Assembly (NCBI RefSeq): GCF_001613345.1
Contig: NZ_BDCE01000040.1
Span: 1-64,000 of the forward strand
DNA from: Nocardia uniformis NBRC 13702
Lineage (GTDB): Bacteria > Actinomycetota > Actinomycetes > Mycobacteriales > Mycobacteriaceae
DNA: 64,000 nt
Reading direction: 5' to 3'
Part shown: one piece after another, positions 16,777-24,546 of the stretch
How the letters are laid out: every line of letters begins with the position of its first letter
Position numbering within the stretch: position 1 is the stretch's first letter
Notes under the pieces: generated by a model
The model's database searches: none
Told to the model about the DNA's origin: nothing
The model's input: the letters and a program-made list of their open reading frames with translations, nothing else
Position numbers and translations under genes: made by a program

Positions 16777-16808
16777 TATGCGAGTCTACGTGGGACGAGC
16801 TGTTCTAT

Positions 16809-17267
16809 TTACCGCTCAGGTCGTTCGTGCAGGCAGATCAGTGTCTGCTGACCGGTCGCGACGAGTGTTTTCGCTTGGTCGCGCAGGGCGAAGACTTCCA
16901 ATTGACAGACGGTCAGCGTGCGTCCGAATTTGAGGACGGTGCCCACGGCTTCGAGGGAATCGCCTGCCGCGGGCGCCAGGAGATTGATCTTGAACTCGAC
17001 GGTGAGCACCGAACTGTTCTCCGGGAACAGGGTGAAGGCCGCGTAGCCGCCGGCGCTGTCGGCAATCGTGCTGGTGGCCCCCGCGTGAATGTAACCGTGT
17101 TGCTGGCTCACCTCGGGTCGATGCGGGAGCGTGATGTGCACACGTCCCGGCCCGATGTGGCTCAGCTGTGCGCCGAGATGGCCCATCAATCCCTGACGTT
17201 CGAAACTGGCCCGGATGCGTGCCTGCACCTCGGGGCTCGCCTCTTCGTGCAGCGTCTGGGCTTGCAT
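16809..17267 (-). CDS. PaaI family (hotdog) thioesterase
   Basis: ATG at 17267 follows GAGGAGA. The 152-residue protein has the PaaI pattern: VHITLPHRPEVSQQHGYIHA then GATSTIADSAGGYAA, with FKINLLAPAAGDSLEAVG and TVCQLEVFALRD downstream. The HGYIHAGATSTIAD stretch carries the active-site Asp on the long helix. Such enzymes hydrolyse acyl- or aryl-CoA thioesters. It lies 32 bp upstream of the CEO-synthase-like gene on the same strand. Confidence 0.9.
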   Translation of the reverse strand: MQAQTLHEEASPEVQARIRASFERQGLMGHLGAQLSHIGPGRVHITLPHRPEVSQQHGYIHAGATSTIADSAGGYAAFTLFPENSSVLTVEFKINLLAPAAGDSLEAVGTVLKFGRTLTVCQLEVFALRDQAKTLVATGQQTLICLHERPER

Positions 17268-17330
17268 CAGTCTCCTCGTCCGACCTGGTCTACTCAGCTT
17301 CGTTCTGATAGATCTCGCGCATGGCTCGTC

Positions 17331-17336
17331 TAAAAT
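17331..17336 (+). promoter_or_regulatory. -10 element of a leaderless lipoprotein gene
   Basis: TAAAAT lies six bases before the ATG at 17343 and there is no ribosome-binding site, the usual arrangement of leaderless transcripts in Mycobacteriales, where transcription begins at the start codon. Confidence 0.5.
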
Positions 17337-17342
17337 CGGTCG

Positions 17343-17843
17343 ATGAGGTCCGGTTTCCGAGATCAGCTGATTTGCAGGCTAACTCGGTGGCCGTGGCGCC
17401 TTGCGATGGCCTCCCTCATTGCCGTCGCGCTGGTCGGATGCGGTGACGAAGAATCCCCGGCAGCGGCGCCTTCGACGTCGGTCACGGCCACTTCGGCCGG
17501 GGTGGATACGGCCGCGGTGTGTACGTCTATGAGCGAATTCGCAGTCCATGCCGAAACCGCGTACCAGGACGCGGAATTGGCGGCCAGCATGCCGGACTAC
17601 CTTGCTGAGGTCAGTCCCGTCCGGGACTCGACGCTCAACCTGCTGCGGGCACAGGGTGCGGCATTGCACGATGTGCCGGAAACCCTCGTCGACGATGTCT
17701 CGACCATCATCACCGCCGCCGAACAGACCGCCACCGCGTTGGCCGCCGGGCAAGCGCCGGGAGCGGCCACCGCACCACTGCGCAGCAAGGAAACCACCAC
17801 CGCCCGCACGGCGATCGCCGGTTATCTCCTGTCGTGTCGGTGA
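17343..17843 (+). CDS. Putative lipoprotein
   Basis: The 166-residue product has a basic N-terminus (MRSGFRDQLICRLTRWPWRL), a hydrophobic stretch MASLIAVALVG and a lipobox ending at Cys (VALVGCG), so it is probably lipid-anchored outside the membrane. A threonine/serine-rich linker follows, then a helical domain (residues 55-166) with two Cys (AAVCTSM and the terminal SCR) that may pair. Function unknown; a small helical substrate- or cell-wall-associated lipoprotein is all that can be said. Confidence 0.8.
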   Translation: MRSGFRDQLICRLTRWPWRLAMASLIAVALVGCGDEESPAAAPSTSVTATSAGVDTAAVCTSMSEFAVHAETAYQDAELAASMPDYLAEVSPVRDSTLNLLRAQGAALHDVPETLVDDVSTIITAAEQTATALAAGQAPGAATAPLRSKETTTARTAIAGYLLSCR

Positions 17844-18226
17844 CAGTACCTGCCGAAAGGACGCGCGGGACCACGCTGATGGTCGGCGTCTCGCACCGAA
17901 TCTTCGGTCATGCATGAATCATGACAAACGATAGTCACCTGCGCGATATGCACATTTTACACTCAGGTCAGATGCCCGAATCGCTGAGGTCAAGAGGATG
18001 TCTAGCAGCTCAACCTGCAGTGATGATCAGTGATCCGCATTGACAACGTCCGAATGCACGCATCGTCGCCTCCATTCGATTGCTGAACCATCGCAATTTT
18101 GACGCTTTCTCTTGACGAGCGTCACGTTTTCGGTATGTTCTGCGCATGTGGTCTGGCTCATACCCACCGCATCCCGCCCGGACTTCGCCTCGTCTGCCCC
18201 ACGCAGATCGCTAGCTAGGAACACCT
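17844..18226. other. 383-bp intergenic region, promoter region of the MFS gene
   Basis: No open frame here looks coding. The region is richer in A and T than its surroundings near 17920-18000 and 18090-18140 and contains the likely promoter of the aromatic-acid transporter. No repeat or RNA gene was recognised. Confidence 0.5.
18112..18139 (+). promoter_or_regulatory. Sigma-70-type promoter for the AAHS transporter
   Basis: TTGACG (18112-18117) and TATGTT (18134-18139) are separated by 16 bp and lie about 90 bp ahead of the MFS start. TTGACGAGCGTCA is also partly palindromic, leaving room for an operator at the -35. Confidence 0.5.
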
Positions 18227-19594
18227 ATGACGAGATCAACAAGCCATCCTCCCCAACACAGACGCGGTGGGGCAGTGGTCTTCCTCCTGTGTTTCGTGAC
18301 AATCGTTTTCGATGGGTACGACCTCGTCGTCTACGGATCGACCGTCCCGACACTGATGGCGTACGAACCATGGGACCTGGACTCGGCCGAGGCGGGTTTC
18401 ATCGGCAGTTTCGCCCTGGTCGGCATGCTGATCGGGTCCATGACGGTCGGGTTGATTACTGACCGGTTCGGCCGCCGCCGGATCATGCTCTGGTCGATCG
18501 CGTGGTTCTCGACCTGCATGTTGCTCACGCCGCTCGCGCCTAACGAGCACATCTTCGGCGCATTGCGCTTCCTGACCGGAATCGGTCTCGGCGGTGTCGT
18601 CCCGACCTGTGTTGCCCTCACCATCGAGTTCGCTCCCAAGGGCCGGCGGAACCTCGCCAATGCCGTGATGTTCAGTGGTTACTCAGTCGGCGGTGTCGGT
18701 GCTGCGGTACTGGCGATTGCACTGCTACCCGAGGTCGACTTCAGGGTCCTGTACGCCGTGGGCGCCTTACCGCTGATCACACTGCTGCCCATTGCCTACA
18801 GGTACCTGCCCGAATCGATTTCGTATCTGGCGCGCACCGGGAAAGAAGACTTGGCGGTCGATACGGCCCACCGCTACGGACTGGTCTATGGCGATATCGT
18901 GACGACCGACCAGCTCCCTGACGGATCTGCCCAGCCGCAGTCGAGTATGCGTCAGCTGTTGTCGCCCCGTTGGCGTCGCTCGACCGTGCTGTTCGCGGCG
19001 GCGAACTTCTGTGGCCTGCTCCTGGTCTACGGCCTCAATACCTGGCTACCGCAGATCATGCGCAGCGCCGGATTCGCCCTCGGCAGCTCCCTCGCCTTCC
19101 TGCTCGTCCTGAACCTCGGCGCGATAGTCGGCGCCATCAGCGCCTCCTACATCGCCGACCGGGTCGGGGTGCAAAAGGTGGTCATCGCCTCGTTCTCGAT
19201 CGCGTTCGTCGCCATCTTCCTGATCAGCCTCAACCTGCCCGCGGGACTGCTCTTCCTCCTGGTGGCCGTCGCCGGCTTCGGTAGCGTCGGAACCCAGATC
19301 CTCGTCGGCGGTTTCTGCGCCACCCACTATCCGCAGCATCTCACCGCCACCGCGCTGGCCAGCTCGCTCGCCGTCGGGCGAATCGGCGCGATATGCGGGC
19401 CGATTCTCGGCGGCATGATCGCCAGCTGGATGCTCGGCTACCAGGTCAACTTCTATGTCTTCGCGACGGTTGCCGTCCTCGGTGCCGTAGTCGCCGCCTC
19501 GGTGCCACGCCAGATGAGTGACGCCGCAATCACTTCCGGTACCGAAAAGCCCCCGGCGCGCGTCGATGCCGAACTCGTCCGCGACGATCAGTAG
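18227..19594 (+). CDS. MFS transporter, aromatic acid:H+ symporter (AAHS) family
   Basis: The 455-residue protein has twelve predicted membrane segments. FDGYDLVVYGSTVP in the first helix is the hallmark of PcaK/BenK-type aromatic acid symporters, and GLITDRFGRRRIML is the loop 2-3 MFS signature, repeated in weaker form as SYIADRVGVQKVVI in the second half. It starts at ATG 18227 with AGGAACACC ahead. Together with the PaaX and CoA-ligase genes downstream it most likely imports the aromatic acid degraded by this cluster. A strong hairpin follows the gene. Confidence 0.93.
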   Translation: MTRSTSHPPQHRRGGAVVFLLCFVTIVFDGYDLVVYGSTVPTLMAYEPWDLDSAEAGFIGSFALVGMLIGSMTVGLITDRFGRRRIMLWSIAWFSTCMLLTPLAPNEHIFGALRFLTGIGLGGVVPTCVALTIEFAPKGRRNLANAVMFSGYSVGGVGAAVLAIALLPEVDFRVLYAVGALPLITLLPIAYRYLPESISYLARTGKEDLAVDTAHRYGLVYGDIVTTDQLPDGSAQPQSSMRQLLSPRWRRSTVLFAAANFCGLLLVYGLNTWLPQIMRSAGFALGSSLAFLLVLNLGAIVGAISASYIADRVGVQKVVIASFSIAFVAIFLISLNLPAGLLFLLVAVAGFGSVGTQILVGGFCATHYPQHLTATALASSLAVGRIGAICGPILGGMIASWMLGYQVNFYVFATVAVLGAVVAASVPRQMSDAAITSGTEKPPARVDAELVRDDQ

Positions 19595-19601
19595 CGAAGG
19601 C

Positions 19602-19641
19602 CATCCCCGATCCGAGTGCGGCCCGCACCGGATCGGGGATG
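19602..19641 (+). terminator. Hairpin terminator after the MFS gene
   Basis: CATCCCCGATCCG (19602-19614) pairs with CGGATCGGGGATG (19629-19641); the loop itself can pair GTGCG with CGCAC. There is no long T run, as is common in actinobacteria. It separates the transporter from paaX. Confidence 0.75.
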
Positions 19642-19669
19642 CCCGACCCTTCCCTTATATTGTTGATTC

Positions 19670-20521
19670 ATGACGGTCGATCTGAGCGAAGCCGATACCA
19701 CGGTGAGCCGCGGCACCGAACCGCAGCCGCGTCAGTTGATCGTGACTCTGTTCGGTTTGTACGCCCGCGGTGAGCGCAATTGGCTCTCGGTCGCTTCGGT
19801 GGTGCGGATGATGGACCACATAGGAGTCGACGGCCCCTCGGTGCGCTCGTCGATCTCGCGGCTCAAACGGCGCAACGTCCTGCTGAGCGCGCGGCACGAC
19901 GGCGTCGCCGGGTATTCGCTCTCGCAATCGGTACTCGACGTTGTCAACGAGGGCGACTCGCGCATCTTCGGCCGCCGCCGTGCCACCCTGGACGACAACT
20001 TCCTCGTGCTGGTGTTCTCGGTTCCGGAGTCCGAACGCGATAAGCGGCATGCACTGCGCGTCACCCTGACCAAACTCGGATTCGGCACCGTGGCACCGGG
20101 CGTGTGGATCGCCCCCGCCCACACCGAACGGGAAGTACGCGAAGCCCTCGGCCGTCGCGGCCTATCCGGTTATGTCGAAATGTTCGATGGCAGGCATATC
20201 GCCTTCGGCGATCTGCGGTCGAAGATCCGACAGTGGTGGGACCTCGACGAACTGAGCCTGCTGTACTCCGACTTCATCACCACCCACCGGCCCGTGCTGC
20301 GGCGCGCCCGCGAGGGGCAGCTCTCCGATCAGGCCGCATTCACCGAATATGTTCCCATGCTTACGACCTGGCGGCGCCTGCCGTACCTCGATCCGGGCCT
20401 CCCGATCGCACTGCTCCCACACGGCTGGAACGGGGTCGTCGCCGAGGACCTCTTTGCCGATCTGAACGAGGCTCTCGGTGGGCCGGCCCGTGAACACGCA
20501 CTCAAACTGATCCACCAGTAG
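19670..20521 (+). CDS. PaaX family transcriptional regulator
   Basis: The 283-residue protein matches PaaX: N-terminal winged helix (QLIVTLFGLYARGERNWLSV, VRSSISRLKRRNVLLS), central region and the C-terminal domain (WWDLDELSLLYSDFITTHRP, YLDPGLPIALLPHGWNG). PaaX proteins repress aromatic catabolism until an aryl-CoA binds. That fits a cluster that begins by making an aryl-CoA. TATATT at 19656-19661 lies eight bases ahead of the ATG with no ribosome-binding site, so the mRNA may be leaderless; the TTATATTG sequence there recurs in the promoter of the catabolic operon. Confidence 0.92.
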   Translation: MTVDLSEADTTVSRGTEPQPRQLIVTLFGLYARGERNWLSVASVVRMMDHIGVDGPSVRSSISRLKRRNVLLSARHDGVAGYSLSQSVLDVVNEGDSRIFGRRRATLDDNFLVLVFSVPESERDKRHALRVTLTKLGFGTVAPGVWIAPAHTEREVREALGRRGLSGYVEMFDGRHIAFGDLRSKIRQWWDLDELSLLYSDFITTHRPVLRRAREGQLSDQAAFTEYVPMLTTWRRLPYLDPGLPIALLPHGWNGVVAEDLFADLNEALGGPAREHALKLIHQ

Positions 20522-20527
20522 TCACAC

Positions 20528-20559
20528 CGGCGGCGGAGTACCGAGGTACTCCGCCGCCG
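20528..20559. terminator. Bidirectional hairpin between paaX and ridA
   Basis: CGGCGGCGGAGTACC (20528-20542) pairs perfectly with GGTACTCCGCCGCCG (20545-20559), a 15-bp stem with a very short loop. It lies between two convergent genes and would stop transcription in both directions. Confidence 0.8.
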
Positions 20560-20570
20560 ACGCGCGACGA

Positions 20571-20969
20571 TTACGGCACCGGGATCGAAGCGATCCCTTG
20601 AATCTCGATCAGGGCCTCCGGCTGCCACAGCGCCGTCACCCCGATCCCTGCCATCGCCGGGTACTCCGAGCCGGCCATCTCGCGCCAGATCTGGCCGATC
20701 GCACGACCATTCGCCTGATAGTCGGGGATGTCGAGTAGATAGATCGTGACGTTCACCAGATGCTCCGGGCGGCCACCGGCCTCCTCCAACGCCGTCAACA
20801 TGTTGGCGAACGCCTGCCGGAACTGCTCGACGATGCCGCCCGGCACGATCTTGCCCGATTTATCCAGCGCCGTCTGACCCGCCAGATAGACCGTGTCCCG
20901 ATCCCGCACGGCATGGGCGAAGCCCGACGGACGTGCGAGGGCGGCGGGGTTCACGCGGCTGATGCTCAT
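20571..20969 (-). CDS. RidA family protein
   Basis: The 132-residue protein follows GAAGGAAA and has the RidA/YjgF layout: DTVYLAGQTALDKSGKIVPG, QFRQAFANMLTALEEAGGRP, VNVTIYLLDIPDYQANG and PAMAGIGVTALWQPEALIEI. RidA enzymes hydrolyse reactive enamines and imines, or act as specific deaminases in aromatic amine pathways. Divergent from the CoA-ligase operon, it fits a pathway in which ring opening or hydroxylation of an amino-aromatic gives an enamine. Confidence 0.93.
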   Translation of the reverse strand: MSISRVNPAALARPSGFAHAVRDRDTVYLAGQTALDKSGKIVPGGIVEQFRQAFANMLTALEEAGGRPEHLVNVTIYLLDIPDYQANGRAIGQIWREMAGSEYPAMAGIGVTALWQPEALIEIQGIASIPVP

Positions 20970-21021
20970 GGTTTTCCTTCGATGGGAAGAGACGTCGCGA
21001 TGTCGACGACCGATGACCCCA

Positions 21022-21050
21022 CCGATGATATATATCGTTTATATTGCTGT
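21022..21050. promoter_or_regulatory. AT-rich divergent promoter/operator of ridA and the catabolic operon
   Basis: An AT-rich dyad (ATATA and TATAT arms around TATCGTT, near 21029-21045) stands out in GC-rich DNA between ridA and the FAH gene. TATATT at 21040-21045 can serve as -10 for the plus strand; the other strand offers TATAAA. The sequence TTATATTGCTG here matches TTATATTGTTG before paaX, which is consistent with control by PaaX or simply with a shared -10. Confidence 0.45.
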
Positions 21051-21100
21051 CGACATTGATCCGCTATACGATCGGGAAGACAGCGACGGAGGTCCCCTTC

Positions 21101-21997
21101 ATGCGACTACAAACCATTCGGCACGCCGACAACCGCACGCAGGCGGTGCTGGCCACCGACAGTCGGTGGCTACCGCTACCGGCTACCGATGTCGGCGAAC
21201 TCATCCGGCACACCGAGTGGCGTGGCACAGTCACCGACATCCGAAGGACCGCATCCGCAGACGACTATCTCGAACAGGGCACTCTCCCCCTCGCATCGGT
21301 CGTGACCAGCCCGCGCAAGATCGTGTGCTGCGGACACAACTACCGCGCACACATTCGCGAAATGGGCCGACCGGAACCGGAGTACCCGACGCTCTTCGCG
21401 AAGTTCGCGGACACGCTCGCCGGGCCGCACGACGACATCGAGCTTCCCGATATCGCGCGGCAGGTGGATTGGGAGGCCGAGTTGGCGCTCGTCATCGGAA
21501 CAACATGCAGAGCGGTCACGTCGGCGCAAGCTCGCGATCACATCGCCGGCTACACCGCCGCCAATGACATCTCGGTCCGGGATTGGCAGCGCCGCACCCC
21601 ACAGTGGTTGCAGGGCAAAGCATTCGACGCAACCACCCCGCTCGGCCCGGCGATGGTCACCGCCGACGAAATAGACCCGGCCGACGGCCTGCCGATCACC
21701 TGCACCGTCAATGGCGAACAAGTGCAGATCGGCTTCACCGACGACCTGGTGTTCGACCCCGCCCACCTGGTGTCCTACATCTCCCAATTCACCACCCTCG
21801 CACCCGGTGACGTGATCTTGACCGGCACCCCCGGCGGCGTCGGCGCGGCAGCCGTCCCGCCGCGCTACCTCTCCGAGGGCGACACCATCACCGTCGACAT
21901 CGAACGAATCGGGCGATTGCGCAACAGCATTCGCTTTCTCCCACATGACGCGTACATCACTCGAGATAAGGAGCTCGCCGCATATGTCGAACACTGA
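21101..21997 (+). CDS. Fumarylacetoacetate hydrolase (FAH) family protein
   Basis: The frame opens at 21044, but ATG 21101 has ACGGAGGT ahead, giving 298 residues. FAH-type motifs are clear: KIVCCGHNYRAHIREMGRPE, the metal-binding DWEAELALVIG, GYTAANDISVRDWQRRTPQW, KAFDATTPLGPAMVT and DVILTGTPGGVG. Family members cleave acylpyruvates or hydrate 2-oxodienoates after ring cleavage. It is the first gene of a plus-strand operon of seven and overlaps the cupin gene by 14 bp. Which ring-cleavage product it uses is not evident. Confidence 0.92.
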   Translation: MRLQTIRHADNRTQAVLATDSRWLPLPATDVGELIRHTEWRGTVTDIRRTASADDYLEQGTLPLASVVTSPRKIVCCGHNYRAHIREMGRPEPEYPTLFAKFADTLAGPHDDIELPDIARQVDWEAELALVIGTTCRAVTSAQARDHIAGYTAANDISVRDWQRRTPQWLQGKAFDATTPLGPAMVTADEIDPADGLPITCTVNGEQVQIGFTDDLVFDPAHLVSYISQFTTLAPGDVILTGTPGGVGAAAVPPRYLSEGDTITVDIERIGRLRNSIRFLPHDAYITRDKELAAYVEH

Positions 21998-22418
21998 AAC
22001 CCGGATCGTCCCGATCGTCACCCGCGCAGGACACGAATTCGCCGATACCGCTCAGTCCGGCGGTGCCGTGAGGGTCTCTGGAGTAAGCATCCAGCACACA
22101 CCCGCGACCAAGATCTGGTTCGGCAAAGTCACCAATGAGCCGGGATACCGGTCACTGCCGCACCATCACGGTGAAGCCGAAACAGGCGGATACGTCCTCG
22201 AAGGGAAAGCTCGAATCTATTTCGGCGAGAACTACTCGGAGTTCCTCGACATGAAAACCGGCGATTTCGTCTTCGTGCCGCCCTTCATGCCGCATATCGA
22301 GGTGAATATGAGCACGACCGAGAAACTGGTGTGGCTGACCACCCGTACTCCCGACAATATCGTCGTCAACCTCGAAGACGTCGAAGACGCCACCCTCGCC
22401 GGGTACCGGCGCGCGTGA
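21984..22418 (+). CDS. Single-domain cupin protein
   Basis: ATG at 21984, inside the end of the FAH gene, has AAGGAG about 11 bp upstream. The 144-residue product carries cupin motif 1 (SLPHHHGEAETGGYVLEGKA) with His and Glu metal ligands and motif 2 (MKTGDFVFVPPFMPHIEVN) with the last His. It could be a small oxygenase or isomerase acting on the hydroxylated aromatic acid. Translational overlap with a ring-fission hydrolase supports a catabolic job. It is much smaller than gentisate dioxygenase (about 350 residues). Confidence 0.88.
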   Translation: MSNTETRIVPIVTRAGHEFADTAQSGGAVRVSGVSIQHTPATKIWFGKVTNEPGYRSLPHHHGEAETGGYVLEGKARIYFGENYSEFLDMKTGDFVFVPPFMPHIEVNMSTTEKLVWLTTRTPDNIVVNLEDVEDATLAGYRRA

Positions 22419-22446
22419 ACATATAGATACTCCGAAAGAGCCGACG

Positions 22447-24060
22447 ATGTTCACACCCTCTGCCCATATCGACACATATTGCCGGGACAACCTCCCCTCC
22501 GAGGAAGAGTGGCCCGAGTTGGTCTTCGACCTACCCGAGCTGCACTACCCCGATCGACTCAACTGCGCGAGCGCTCTGCTCGACACGGCAGTGGCCGGAT
22601 ACGGCCGCGATCGACCGTGCCTGATCACCAACGACGACCTCTGGACCTACGGCGACCTGCTCGACCGCGCGAACCAGATCGCGCGGGTGCTGACCGAGGA
22701 CCACGGCCTGCTCCCCGGTGGCCGCGTGCTGCTGCGCGCACCGAATAACCCCTGGCTGGTGGCCTGCTGGTTCGGCGTCGTGAAGGCGGGTGGGGTCGTG
22801 GTGACGACCATGCCCCTGCTGCGTGCGACCGAGCTGTCGAAGCTGATCGAGTTGACCCGCCCGGCCCTCGCGCTGTGTGCCAGCACGCTCCTCGACGAGC
22901 TGTCCCTGGCGGATCCGTCATTGCCGACTGTCCCGGTCGGCGGTTCGACCACCGACGACCTGACGGCCCGGGTATCCGCGAAACCCGTGTCCTACAACGA
23001 CGTACGGACGGCCGCCGACGATGTCGTGCTGTTGGCGCCGACCTCGGGCACGACGGGCACACCGAAGGTGACGATGCACTTCCACCGCGATGTGCTCGCC
23101 ATTGCCGACACATTCTCGGCACAGGTGGTCCGGCCACAGCCCGACGACGTGTTCAGTGGCACCCCGCCGCTGGCCTTCACCTTCGGCCTCGGCGGGTTGG
23201 TCATTTTCCCGCTACGCGTCGGAGCCTCGGTTGTCCTGCTCGAGAAGGCCGACCCGGACACGCTTGTCGAGACCGTGGAAAAATTCTCGGTGACGGTGCT
23301 GTTCACCGCGCCCACCGCTTACAAGGCCCTGCTCAAACGCGACGACCTGGACCGGGTGCAGTCGCTACGTCGCTGTGTGTCGGCGGGCGAGCACCTGCCG
23401 GAGGCCGTATTCACGGCATTCCGTGCACGCACCCGATTGCCGATCATCAACAGCATCGGCGGAACCGAGCTATTGCACGTATTCATCTCCGCCGCCGACA
23501 ACGATATTCGGCCGGGCGCGACGGGGCGGGCCGTACCGGGATTCCGTGCCGAGATCCACGACGAGAACGGGCGGGCCGTACCGGACGGCACCCCGGGGCT
23601 CCTGGCGATCAAGGGCCCGACCGGATGCCGCTACCTCGCCGATCCGCGTCAGCGCGAATACGTCCGCAATGGCTGGAACATGACCGGTGACACCTACACC
23701 CGCGACGCGGACGGCTACTTCTGGTATCACGCCCGCAGCGACGACATGATCGTCTCCGCCGGCTACAACATCGGCGCCCCCGAGGTCGAAGGTGTCCTCG
23801 ACCAGCACCCCGATGTGATCGAGAGTGCCGTGGTCGGAGTGCCGGACGATGATCGCGGCACGATCGTGCACGCCGCGATCGTGCTGCGGCCGGGCGTGGT
23901 CGGTGATGCGGCGAAGATCCGGGAGATACAGGATTTCGTCAAACGTGCTGCCGCGCCGTACAAATACCCCCGCAGCATCGAATTCGTCTACAGCCTGCCC
24001 CGCAGCCCGACCGGAAAGCTGCAGCGGTTCAAACTCCGCGCTTACGGGGACGCGCAATGA
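22447..24060 (+). CDS. AMP-forming aryl-CoA ligase, 2-aminobenzoate-CoA ligase type
   Basis: The 537-residue adenylate-forming enzyme starts THIDTY-like (PSAHIDTYCRDNLPSEEEWP, LPELHYPDRLNCASALLD), a beginning I associate with 2-aminobenzoate-CoA ligases. The core motifs are LLAPTSGTTGTPKVTMHFHR, SIGGTELLHVF, WNMTGDTYTRDADGYFWYHA and SPTGKLQRFK with the catalytic Lys. It would make the CoA thioester of anthranilate, salicylate or a related benzoate for the monooxygenase encoded two genes on. It overlaps the next gene by four bases (ATGA). Confidence 0.9.
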   Translation: MFTPSAHIDTYCRDNLPSEEEWPELVFDLPELHYPDRLNCASALLDTAVAGYGRDRPCLITNDDLWTYGDLLDRANQIARVLTEDHGLLPGGRVLLRAPNNPWLVACWFGVVKAGGVVVTTMPLLRATELSKLIELTRPALALCASTLLDELSLADPSLPTVPVGGSTTDDLTARVSAKPVSYNDVRTAADDVVLLAPTSGTTGTPKVTMHFHRDVLAIADTFSAQVVRPQPDDVFSGTPPLAFTFGLGGLVIFPLRVGASVVLLEKADPDTLVETVEKFSVTVLFTAPTAYKALLKRDDLDRVQSLRRCVSAGEHLPEAVFTAFRARTRLPIINSIGGTELLHVFISAADNDIRPGATGRAVPGFRAEIHDENGRAVPDGTPGLLAIKGPTGCRYLADPRQREYVRNGWNMTGDTYTRDADGYFWYHARSDDMIVSAGYNIGAPEVEGVLDQHPDVIESAVVGVPDDDRGTIVHAAIVLRPGVVGDAAKIREIQDFVKRAAAPYKYPRSIEFVYSLPRSPTGKLQRFKLRAYGDAQ

Positions 24061-24539
24061 ATGGCGTCACCATCCAGCGTCTGATCGACTGGCAGGACAC
24101 CGACGCGGCCGGGCACTATCACCACAGCACCGTCATCCGCTGGGTAGAGGCCGCCGAGGCCGCCTTGCTGGACCGGGTCGATCTGGCCCGGCTGTTCGGG
24201 CATATTCCGCGGGTCCGATACGAGGTCGATTACCTCGACCGGCTGTGGTTCGGCGATACCGCGTCTATCGAACTGTCCATCGGCAAGATCGGCCGGTCGT
24301 CAATTCGTTACGACTTCGTCGTCAGCAGGATCCCCGCGCGGGCGGCAATGCCCGCGTCCGATTCGTGGACGATCGCGGCTCGCGGCGCCCTGATAGCGAC
24401 GTATGCGCCGGGCACCGAGAACGGGTCGCGGCCATGGCCGGACCACATCGCCGCCGCGCTGCGCGGCGCGTTCGGACCGGCACCTGACACCGGCGATCAA
24501 CCAATCCATTTACGACCGACCCCGATCCGAGAGGTGTGA
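24057..24539 (+). CDS. 4-hydroxybenzoyl-CoA thioesterase-like (hotdog) protein
   Basis: The 160-residue protein begins IQRLIDWQDTDAAGHYHHST followed by VIRWVEAAEAALL, the 4HBT pattern with the catalytic Asp in DTDAAGHYHH. YEVDYLDRLWFGDTASIELS follows. It would hydrolyse an aryl-CoA, either as an editing step or to release a hydroxylated free acid for ring cleavage. The start ATG overlaps the ligase stop, and the monooxygenase follows 7 bp later. Confidence 0.88.
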   Translation: MNGVTIQRLIDWQDTDAAGHYHHSTVIRWVEAAEAALLDRVDLARLFGHIPRVRYEVDYLDRLWFGDTASIELSIGKIGRSSIRYDFVVSRIPARAAMPASDSWTIAARGALIATYAPGTENGSRPWPDHIAAALRGAFGPAPDTGDQPIHLRPTPIREV

Positions 24540-24546
24540 GGCCATC